NCBI GenBank assembly: GCA_965277895.1
Contig: CBDIDR010000001.1
Location: forward strand, 1,240,001-1,304,000
Direction of reading: 5' to 3'
DNA from: GCA-2862585 sp965277895
GTDB lineage: Bacteria > Bacteroidota > Bacteroidia > Flavobacteriales > UBA7312
Length of the DNA: 64,000 nt
The notes beneath the pieces are model-generated. The model was not told where the DNA came from and searched no databases. It saw only the letters and a list, made by a program, of their open reading frames with translations. Positions 42,893-49,481 of the stretch are shown one piece after another. The position numbers were made by a program, and so were the translations under genes. The stretch's first letter is position 1, and every line of letters begins with the position of its first letter.

Positions 42893-44704
42893 TTATTTTA
42901 ACTGCCCAATATATGCCAAAATATCACCCTCTTGGTATTGATAATCAAAATCTACTGTAATGAAATGAATGGTATCTTTTCTTCTTATTAAAACAGGTAG
43001 TGAGGTGTCTTTATTTTCTAAAACTGATGACAAATGCTCCTCTGAATTGATTTCTAATTCATTTAGCACAGGGTGTTTTCTAACAATTTCTATAAAATTA
43101 ATGTAGTCTGAATCGCTAGAGAACAAAACATTTGAAGGTCGTGATAATGCATCGAATTTAATCTCATTAACAGTAATGAGTCGATAAACATTTAAATCAG
43201 TAATTATTTCCTTCAATTTTCTACACGCAAAAATATTAACATCATTACTAGAAGTTAGTGCTAATAGATGGCCAGCATCGTCAAAATCTATTTCATCATC
43301 TGATAAAATATTTTTCTCAATAACATTTAACCCAACAGCCTTAGCGTTCCTTATATTCTCTTTTGATAAATCATAAAGAGTAATTGGAACATCGTGTTTC
43401 TCCAGATAGTTAGCGATACTTATAGAACCTTCGTTAGCTCCAACTATTACAACACCGTTTTTAGATTCTTTTACTAATCCTAAAATTGAAGCTAAAAATT
43501 TTGCTGTCAGACCGTTTAGCGTAACCGTTCCAAGAATAATCATGAACGTTAGTGGAACTAATAGTTCAACATCCTCTCTCAAAGATGGTGGTAAAGATAT
43601 TTTATCTGACATTAGATAAAGTGAAAACAATGAGGCAACTGCTGCTGCTACAATACCTTTTGGCCCTACCCAAGCAACAAAGGCCTTTTCTTTCCAATTA
43701 AGCTCCGATTTCCAAGAGCTAATCCAAACAACAATTGGTCGTAATAAAAATACAACTGTAAGGAATATAAACAATGAGCTCATTTCTAATAACTTGAGCT
43801 GTTCCATAGAAATATTTGAAGAAAGAATTATGAACAAAACCGAAATTAATATAACAGTAAGGCTTTCTTTAAAATCCAGTATTTTATCAATGTTTGGTGT
43901 TTTAATATTGGCAAGTAAAATACCCATAACCGTTACCGATAATAATCCCGACTCAGGCTGTAAGGTGTCAGCTCCAGCAAAGGCGAAAATCACAAATCCT
44001 AGAGAAAGTACATTTATTAAAAAATGAGGTATTAAATTTCTTTTAAGTAAAGTATGTAAAGCCCAACCAGAGAATAATCCAAAGAATGAACCTACACAAA
44101 GCGTTAAGAAGAAGGTTTTTAATGCAACTTGCGTTAAGCCCATAGAATGGTCTCCTCCTACACTCATCGTTGATACAAAGAATAATTCATAAACCAATAC
44201 CGCAACTAAAGCACCAATAGGGTCAATTACAATCCCCTCCCACTTTAGAATAGTACTCAGACTCTTCTTAGGTCTTACACTTCTTAAAATAGGTGCGATT
44301 ACGGTTGGTCCAGTCACAATAATCAAAGAACCAAATAATAAACCAACTCTATAATCCATATCAAGGAAATAATGAGCTGCTAATGCACCTCCTAAACCCA
44401 TAATAATTGGACCAAAAATCAATAAATTTCTAACCACACCGGCTAACTGTCTTACTTCCTTAAACTTAAGTGTAAGTCCTCCTTCAAATAATATAATCCC
44501 TACAGATAATGACACAAAATAATACATGGTATTACCTGCAAAAATATTTTCAGGGTTTATCCACTGATTATCTAAAAACAAGGTAGAAAGAGGCCCCATA
44601 AAAAGACCCAATAAAATTAATGGGAAGATGGCAGGGATTTTCATTTTCCAAGCTATCCATTGTGCTAAAATTCCAAACACTATTATTGCAGAGAGTTCTA
44701 TCAT
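42893..44704 (-). CDS. NhaP-type cation/proton antiporter with TrkA-N (RCK) domain
   Basis: The 603-residue protein has about twelve transmembrane segments over residues 1-410 (LGLFMGPLSTLF, SVGIILFEGGLTLKF, IVTGPTVIAPILRSV, WVGPKGIVAAAVASLFSLYL). The EGGL, GPTVI and GPKG blocks are typical of CPA1/NhaP exchangers. A Rossmann-type TrkA-N domain begins at about 415 (GVVIVGANEGSISIANYLEKHDV), followed by a TrkA-C-like part, implying regulation by NAD(H) or nucleotides. It exchanges Na+ or K+ for protons at the inner membrane. It lies between gcvT and the BtuG-like gene, separated from the latter by a terminator. Confidence 0.92.
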   Translation of the reverse strand: MIELSAIIVFGILAQWIAWKMKIPAIFPLILLGLFMGPLSTLFLDNQWINPENIFAGNTMYYFVSLSVGIILFEGGLTLKFKEVRQLAGVVRNLLIFGPIIMGLGGALAAHYFLDMDYRVGLLFGSLIIVTGPTVIAPILRSVRPKKSLSTILKWEGIVIDPIGALVAVLVYELFFVSTMSVGGDHSMGLTQVALKTFFLTLCVGSFFGLFSGWALHTLLKRNLIPHFLINVLSLGFVIFAFAGADTLQPESGLLSVTVMGILLANIKTPNIDKILDFKESLTVILISVLFIILSSNISMEQLKLLEMSSLFIFLTVVFLLRPIVVWISSWKSELNWKEKAFVAWVGPKGIVAAAVASLFSLYLMSDKISLPPSLREDVELLVPLTFMIILGTVTLNGLTAKFLASILGLVKESKNGVVIVGANEGSISIANYLEKHDVPITLYDLSKENIRNAKAVGLNVIEKNILSDDEIDFDDAGHLLALTSSNDVNIFACRKLKEIITDLNVYRLITVNEIKFDALSRPSNVLFSSDSDYINFIEIVRKHPVLNELEINSEEHLSSVLENKDTSLPVLIRRKDTIHFITVDFDYQYQEGDILAYIGQLK

Positions 44705-44737
44705 AACAAATTCAATTTTGCTAAAAATACAAAAAAT

Positions 44738-44763
44738 AAAAAGGGAGCAACAGCTCCCCTTTT
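44738..44763 (-). terminator. Terminator after the BtuG-like gene
   Basis: Minus-strand GGGAGC / GCTCCC stem (6 bp, with a bulge) and a 4-nt loop, followed by T residues. It lies about 25 nt after the stop of the upstream gene. Confidence 0.82.
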
Positions 44764-44787
44764 AAATTTATTTTAAATAATTGAAAA

Positions 44788-45942
44788 TTATCTTTTAAAT
44801 ACCTTTTTACCTGATTGTAAGTAAACTCCTTTAGGTTGATTTTCAATATTTCCTAGCTTTCTTCCAAACATATCGTAAACGGAATTATCTGTATTTTCTT
44901 CAACTGAAAATTCAGAAATAGATGTAGTGTTTCGCACATCAAACACAATTGTTCCTGGTGATACACCACAATCAAACTCAGATACTAAATTATTATCAGC
45001 ATCATATATACCTATTTTACCAAAAGTCGTATAGTCTGTTGAGCTGGCATATAAATAGTTATTAATATCGTCATGAGCTAATTCATAAAAGGATTCATTT
45101 ATTCCTAAATTAATACCTGAATCATCAAAAGTTACTGGATTCCATTCGTACAAGATTGAATCTTGAGATAATTGAAAATTAATTCTATCGCCTCTTAAGC
45201 AAGATGTACCACAACCTGTACTTACATCAGAAATATTTATAGTATTGGCAGTCATTGTAGTTAAATCTACTTTAGAAAAAGATGATCCAGACCAATTCTT
45301 ATTGTTTACTGTATAAATATAATCTCCGTTTAGAACCAAATTATCAGGATTAGTTCCGTCTGGTCCTAAGTCAATTTCCTCAAGGTAGCTCATTGTTGAA
45401 ATGTCAACTACCCCAATTAGTGATTTTTCTTGTCCCCAATTGAAGCCATTATTAATAGCAACATAAAGCTTGCCATCATGAACTACCATATTTTGAGTTG
45501 TCCATTTTGGTCCATTTAAAGTGTCCAATTCAGAAATAAACTCTAAGTCTGACTTAGAAAAAACTTTTAAATAAGAAGAGAAGTCAACTCCATATTCACC
45601 TCTGGTAATAAATAGTTTATCGTCAACAACAGCAATGTTTCTTCCACCAACTACTGTTTGAGTAGATAAGACCTCAAAAGAATTCAAGTCATACTTCAAT
45701 AATAAAGTATCGGCCATGACAAAGATGTTGTCACCATTAATTACCATATCAGAAGCAAAACGAGCCCCTTCTATAGTATCAACGACCTCATAATTTTGTG
45801 TTGTTGGATCATAACTTCCCAGAGTTACCGGAAATTCGTTTTGTCCAAATTTGCCTTCATTAAGTACCAATACTTGATTTACGTAATCTTGTGCAAATAG
45901 ACCTTGGGTGCCTATTAGCAATAGAAATAATAATTTTTTCAT
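44788..45942 (-). CDS. BtuG-like beta-propeller, predicted cobalamin-binding, with T9SS-type C-terminus
   Basis: The 384-residue protein has a signal peptide (MKKLLFLLLIGTQGLFA, then Q). About residues 20-340 are repeated beta-propeller units with phrases such as NVLVLNEGKFG-like LVLNEGKFGQNEF, FASDMVINGDNIFVMADT, NLVLNGDYIYTVNN and DDINNYLYASSTD, the YncE/DUF5074 pattern that includes BtuG of Bacteroides, a surface B12-binding protein. The last residues, VYDMFGRKLGNIENQPKGVY, followed by LQSGKKVFKR, match a T9SS-type sorting end rather than a lipoprotein. The gene lies directly behind a cobalamin riboswitch. No btuB is next to it, which is unusual. Family call is moderate; the riboswitch makes a B12 role likely. 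Confidence 0.75.
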   Translation of the reverse strand: MKKLLFLLLIGTQGLFAQDYVNQVLVLNEGKFGQNEFPVTLGSYDPTTQNYEVVDTIEGARFASDMVINGDNIFVMADTLLLKYDLNSFEVLSTQTVVGGRNIAVVDDKLFITRGEYGVDFSSYLKVFSKSDLEFISELDTLNGPKWTTQNMVVHDGKLYVAINNGFNWGQEKSLIGVVDISTMSYLEEIDLGPDGTNPDNLVLNGDYIYTVNNKNWSGSSFSKVDLTTMTANTINISDVSTGCGTSCLRGDRINFQLSQDSILYEWNPVTFDDSGINLGINESFYELAHDDINNYLYASSTDYTTFGKIGIYDADNNLVSEFDCGVSPGTIVFDVRNTTSISEFSVEENTDNSVYDMFGRKLGNIENQPKGVYLQSGKKVFKR

Positions 45943-46009
45943 TATAAAATGAGTTAAAAAGATAATACTAAGAAAAACCTTATTCCCGAGGATTCTTCAG
46001 TTTTTGTAA

Positions 46010-46157
46010 TGGGCAGGTCTTCTGACTTACTCTACTAAGCAACCTTCCCATTCTCAACGAACAGTGGCATGAAGTACTTAGACTTTTAATGAGTTTACAG
46101 CTGCGGGTACAGTCAAGGATTTACACCTCGTTCCCTATTGTTAACCCTTACACGGTA
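46010..46157 (-). promoter_or_regulatory. Cobalamin (AdoCbl-type) riboswitch
   Basis: On the minus strand the conserved B12-box elements occur in the right order: GGGAACGAGGTGTAAATCC, then GACTGTACCCGCAGCTGTAA, then CATGCCACTG, then GGGAAGG and finally AGTCAGAAGACCTGCC. These are the segments that form the cobalamin aptamer, including the CCCGCAACTGTAA-like core and the terminal B12 box. It is about 70 nt upstream of the BtuG-like start codon, where transcript folding on B12 binding would switch expression off. Exact ends are approximate. Confidence 0.93.
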
Positions 46158-46165
46158 CAAAGTTA
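46158..46165 (-). promoter_or_regulatory. -7 promoter element (TAACTTTG) for the riboswitch transcript
   Basis: Exact minus-strand TAnnTTTG directly upstream of the riboswitch. A TTG at 46180-46182 is 14 nt away, short of ideal spacing. Confidence 0.55.
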
Positions 46166-46234
46166 CACCAATTTAATTACAATTTCCGAAAAATTATGTA
46201 TCTTAGATACACTTATAATATGCCATTGAATCTT

Positions 46235-46642
46235 ATGAAAAAACTACTATTTTATTCATTGTTTTCTCTTTTCTTTTCAATCAGTTTTTCTCAAGAAATT
46301 GCTGTTTACGACTTCGAAAATTTAACTCTAGGAGACATCACTAGTCAAGACGGTTCTAATGTAAGTGGCGAAAAAGAGGCAACAATTACAGAAGCTGTAG
46401 GAATTGAAGAGGTTCATTCATTAGCATCAAATGTATATCCAAACCCTACTAAGGGAATTATTCAGATAGAATCTACAAAAGAAATAAAAACCATTTCAAT
46501 ACTTTCTTTAAGAGGTCAATTGGTAAAAAGAGAAAAGTTCAGCAGTAGAATTGATTTGAATAATCTAAAAAAAGGTATCTAAATAATTGAGTTGTTGAAT
46601 ACTGATTCTAGCAAAGAGCATCATAGAATAATAAAAAACTAA
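46235..46642 (+). pseudogene. Truncated T9SS-secreted protein gene with an in-frame TAA
   Basis: Starting at the ATG at 46235, the frame encodes a signal peptide (LLFYSLFSLFFSISFSQ), a short stretch (VYDFENLTLGDITSQDG) that looks like the beginning of a secreted domain, and a T9SS type A sorting domain (ASNVYPNPTKGIIQIES, then TISILSLRGQLVKREKF). It is stopped by TAA at 46580-46582. Reading on in the same frame gives IIELLNTDSSKEHHRIIKN before the next TAA (46640-46642), the natural end of such a domain. So the stop probably replaced a Tyr codon (GIY). Only about 50 residues separate signal and sorting domain, suggesting an internal deletion too. Confidence 0.72.
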
Positions 46643-46650
46643 AAAAGCCT

Positions 46651-47487
46651 CTAGAAAGTGTCTACAGCTTTGTTGTAGGCACTTTCAAAAGCTAAAGAAT
46701 CTATTGAAGTGTCTATCTTCTTTTCGTTACAAAACGAAATAAGCTTTTCTGTCGGCATATTGCCCACCAAATCGTCTTTCGCCATAGGACAACCTCCAAG
46801 ACCTTTAATAGCACCGTCAAAGCGACGACAACCGCTTTTATAAGCTGATTCAACCTTCTCTTTCCAACTTTCTAAAGAAGTATGTAAATGAGCTCCCCAT
46901 TCAACATTCGAATGTTCAGCAATTAGCTGAGTGAATAATCGACTTATGTTATCCGGATTAGAAACCCCTATCGTATCTGATAAAGCAATGGTTTCTATTC
47001 CCATAACTGAGAGCTTCTCACCCCATTTGGAAACGATATCTTCATGCCATAGTTCACCATAAGGATTTCCAAATGCCATTGACAAATACACCACCAAGAA
47101 TTTGTTACTTTTTACACAACTATTTTGAATTTTATCAACTAAGATTAAGGATTCATCAATAGATTTGTTGGTGTTTCTTTTTTGAAAGGTTTCAGAAACT
47201 GAGAAAGGATAGCCTAAAAAATCAATACGTTCAAACTGACAAGCGTCCTCAGCCCCTCTTTGATTGGCAACGATGGCAAGTAATTTTGTATGAGATTGAT
47301 TCAACTGACTAAGAACATCAGCAGTATCTCTCATCTGAGGTATTACCTTAGGCGATACAAAACTACCGAAATCGAGAGTGTCAAAACCAACCTTGAGTAA
47401 TGCATTCATATAGGCTACTTTCTTAGCAGTAGGAATAAACCGCTCAATACCTTGCATTGCATCTCTAGGACATTCTATAATTTTCAT
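46651..47487 (-). CDS. Hydroxymethylglutaryl-CoA lyase
   Basis: The 278-residue aldolase-type TIM-barrel protein shows IECPRDAMQGIERFIPTAKKVAYMNALLKVGFDTLDFGSFVSPKVIPQM (seen as PRDAMQGIERFIPTAKKV and DFGSFVSPKVIPQM), DTIGVSNPDNISRLF, and the lyase signature GLGGCPMAKDDLVGNMPTE with its catalytic Cys. It cleaves HMG-CoA into acetyl-CoA and acetoacetate in leucine breakdown. No other leucine-degradation genes are near. It overlaps pyrD by 4 nt. Confidence 0.93.
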   Translation of the reverse strand: MKIIECPRDAMQGIERFIPTAKKVAYMNALLKVGFDTLDFGSFVSPKVIPQMRDTADVLSQLNQSHTKLLAIVANQRGAEDACQFERIDFLGYPFSVSETFQKRNTNKSIDESLILVDKIQNSCVKSNKFLVVYLSMAFGNPYGELWHEDIVSKWGEKLSVMGIETIALSDTIGVSNPDNISRLFTQLIAEHSNVEWGAHLHTSLESWKEKVESAYKSGCRRFDGAIKGLGGCPMAKDDLVGNMPTEKLISFCNEKKIDTSIDSLAFESAYNKAVDTF

Positions 47488-48518
47488 AAACTGTTTAGAA
47501 TTCCTTTATTAATTTTCTTTACAATCGAAGGCCCTTCGTAAACAAAGCCAGTATATATTTGAACTAAACTTGCTCCGGCATTCAATTTTTCAATAGCATC
47601 TTCAGCAGAATGAATACCTCCTACTCCAATTATTGGAAACGATTGATTTGATTTTTCTGAAATATACCGAATTACTTCTGTTGAACGGTTTTTCACTGAC
47701 TTGCCACTTAGTCCGCCATTTCCAATACGCTCAAGTTCTGTTTTAGATGTTTTAAGACCACTTCTATCAATAGTGGTGTTAGTTGCTATTAGGCCATCTA
47801 ATTTGGTATCTATGATTATCTGAATGATATCATCCAATTGCTCATTTGTCAAATCTGGAGCAATTTTCAATAAAATTGGTTTTCTGTTATCTTTATTTGA
47901 ATTTAACTCTTGTAAGCTAAGCAAGAGCTTTGTCAAGGGCTCTTTCTCTTGTAATTCTCTTAAGCCAGGTGTATTAGGTGAACTAACATTAACCACAAAA
48001 TAATCGACATAATCAAATAGTGCTTCAAAACTTAGTTCATAATCTCTAACAGCCTCAGAATTAGGCATAAGTTTATTTTTACCAATGTTTCCGCCTATAA
48101 TTACAGTTGTATTGCGTTGTTTAAGGCGATTTACAGCCTCTTCAACCCCTCCATTGTTAAATCCCATTCTATTTATAAGAGATTCATCCTCAGGCAATCT
48201 AAACAAGCGTGGTTTAGGGTTTCCAGGCTGAGCTAGTGGTGTAAGTGTACCTATTTCGATAAAACCAAAACCAAATGAGGACAGCTCATTATATAATTTA
48301 GCGTCTTTATCAAAGCCTGCTGCTAATCCAACAGGGTTTTCAAAGGTTAAACCAAAAACTGTTCTTTTTAAACGGTCATCTTTCACTCTATAAATCGAAT
48401 CCCAAACCTTTAATTTAAAAGGGATATAAGACGCCACTTTAATGCATTTAAAGATAAAATGATGTATAAATTCAGGATTAAAAAGGAAAAGAAAAGGTTT
48501 AATAAGGTATTTGTACAT
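47484..48518 (-). CDS. pyrD: Dihydroorotate dehydrogenase (quinone), class 2
   Basis: The 344-residue enzyme has the class 2 N-terminal membrane-associated extension (YLIKPFLFLFNPEFIHHFIF), GFGFIEIGTLTPLAQPGNPKPRLFRL (seen as IGTLTPLAQPGNPKPRLFR), INRMGFNNGGV, the catalytic serine in VNVSSPNTPGLRELQ, and GVGGIHSAEDAIEKLNAGASLVQIYTGFVYEGP (seen as GVGGIHSAEDAIEKLNAGA). It oxidises dihydroorotate, feeding electrons to quinone in pyrimidine synthesis. It is upstream of the HMG-CoA lyase in one transcript. A -7 element lies 18 nt before its ATG. Confidence 0.97.
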   Translation of the reverse strand: MYKYLIKPFLFLFNPEFIHHFIFKCIKVASYIPFKLKVWDSIYRVKDDRLKRTVFGLTFENPVGLAAGFDKDAKLYNELSSFGFGFIEIGTLTPLAQPGNPKPRLFRLPEDESLINRMGFNNGGVEEAVNRLKQRNTTVIIGGNIGKNKLMPNSEAVRDYELSFEALFDYVDYFVVNVSSPNTPGLRELQEKEPLTKLLLSLQELNSNKDNRKPILLKIAPDLTNEQLDDIIQIIIDTKLDGLIATNTTIDRSGLKTSKTELERIGNGGLSGKSVKNRSTEVIRYISEKSNQSFPIIGVGGIHSAEDAIEKLNAGASLVQIYTGFVYEGPSIVKKINKGILNSL

Positions 48519-48536
48519 CTCTATAGAATTACCTTA

Positions 48537-48544
48537 CAAAAGTA
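48537..48544 (-). promoter_or_regulatory. -7 promoter element (TACTTTTG) for pyrD
   Basis: Exact minus-strand TAnnTTTG, 18 nt before the ATG at 48518, in the 32-nt gap after the XRE gene. No TTG at the right spacing. Confidence 0.5.
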
Positions 48545-48550
48545 ATAAGA

Positions 48551-48883
48551 TTATTTATTTGGCTTGTATTCCTCGAAACTATTATCAGAATAAAAAACAA
48601 CTATTTTATTGACCTCTTTGGATGGTGTTACAGGCTGTTCCGAAGTAGTTTTAGGCACTTGACTAATTGCATCTGAAGCAAACATATCACCTCGACCCAT
48701 CAAAAGCCAAGACGCAGAAATCTTAGAAAATCGTTTTAAAATTTTCTGTAAAACGTCAATACTTGGCTTATTTCGTCCGGACAAAATATGCGAAATAGTT
48801 GACCTATTAACGTCAATTTCTTGTGCAAAAGCGTTTGGGCTTAAGCCGTATTTTTCAATGATATTTTGGATACGTTTCTCCAT
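48551..48883 (-). CDS. XRE-family helix-turn-helix transcriptional regulator
   Basis: The 110-residue protein has an N-terminal HTH_3 domain: IIEKYGLSPNAFAQEIDVNRSTISHILSGRNKPSIDVLQKIL (seen as FAQEIDVNRSTISHILSGRN). A Pro/Thr-rich linker follows (QVPKTTSEQPVTPSKE), then a short C-terminal KIVVFYSDNSFEEYKP. It binds DNA. The size and tail are typical of Bacteroidota XRE proteins of unknown targets. The promoter region contains a -7 element overlapping an inverted repeat, consistent with autorepression. Confidence 0.9.
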   Translation of the reverse strand: MEKRIQNIIEKYGLSPNAFAQEIDVNRSTISHILSGRNKPSIDVLQKILKRFSKISASWLLMGRGDMFASDAISQVPKTTSEQPVTPSKEVNKIVVFYSDNSFEEYKPNK

Positions 48884-48897
48884 ATTTTACCGCGTTA

Positions 48898-48905
48898 CAA
48901 ATGTA
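48898..48905 (-). promoter_or_regulatory. -7 promoter element (TACATTTG) and possible operator of the XRE gene
   Basis: Exact minus-strand TAnnTTTG lies inside TTACAAATGTAA (48895-48906), an inverted repeat with arms TTACA / TGTAA. It ends 14 nt before the ATG at 48883. A repressor bound here would block its own promoter; that is inference. Confidence 0.5.
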
Positions 48906-49222
48906 AACATAATTTTTAATTACAGACACATAATTTGTATGAAACTGATAAAAATAAGGCTGTTTCAAAGCTATTTTACTTATTTATATTATTTAGAAGG
49001 TAGTTATAACTTACTGATAAATAGTGATTTATATAATTTCATTTGATTTGGTTGATTATTGTAACACTTTTAGCTCTATTTTGTTGATTTATATGTTTAC
49101 ATAAGTGAATTAAGAAGATATTATTTTAGGAATTATGGAAGAATGATAAATAAAATAATTCATCTATTTTTAAGGAATTATGCCCCTACTCTATTGATTA
49201 TGATTTTGTTTATTTTTGCTTT
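48906..49222. other. Intergenic region between the XRE gene and the small membrane protein gene
   Basis: About 320 bp, very AT-rich. A 62-codon frame (48858-49046) lacks protein-like composition and overlaps the XRE gene, so I do not call it. A second GTTTACAT-like site (about 49094) and TTGTAACA (about 49058) resemble the XRE inverted repeat half-sites. The last part contains the -7 element at 49211. I see no RNA gene. Confidence 0.4.
49211..49218 (+). promoter_or_regulatory. -7 promoter element (TATTTTTG) for the small membrane protein-mutL operon
   Basis: Exact TAnnTTTG ends 4 nt before the ATG at 49223, suggesting a leaderless transcript. A TTG at 49194-49196 is only 14 nt upstream. Confidence 0.45.
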
Positions 49223-49480
49223 ATGCAAGCACCCAAACTTCCAAGCTTTTTTAAAACCGCTAGACACCGACAGTTTGATTTCAAGTCAAGGTACTACGAC
49301 GCTCGAAAAGAAGATTTAGAAAAAAGAGTGAAGTCTGCCGAAAATGGAAATTCAAATTTGGACTTTTCAAAAAATTGGCAACAGAGCAAACGGTCTAAAG
49401 AAATTAACTATTCAAATAAAAGGATAATTCTTATCGTTTTCATTTTACTATTATTTAGCTTTGCTATACTGAAATTTTAA
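49223..49480 (+). CDS. Small single-pass membrane protein preceding mutL
   Basis: The 85-residue protein is basic and hydrophilic at the N-terminus (FFKTARHRQFDFKSRYYDAR, then EDLEKRVKSAENG) with one C-terminal membrane segment (IILIVFILLLFSFAILKF). Relatives upstream of mutL in Flavobacteriales are sometimes mislabelled riboflavin synthase beta subunit; nothing in this sequence supports that enzyme. The function is unknown. Its stop is at 49478-49480 and the mutL ATG is at 49482, so the two are tightly coupled. Confidence 0.82.
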   Translation: MQAPKLPSFFKTARHRQFDFKSRYYDARKEDLEKRVKSAENGNSNLDFSKNWQQSKRSKEINYSNKRIILIVFILLLFSFAILKF

Positions 49481-49481
49481 T

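Noticed and set aside
49223..49480. Riboflavin synthase beta subunit annotation sometimes given to this type of gene
   Set aside because: The sequence has a basic N-terminus and one membrane helix, and none of the lumazine synthase motifs.
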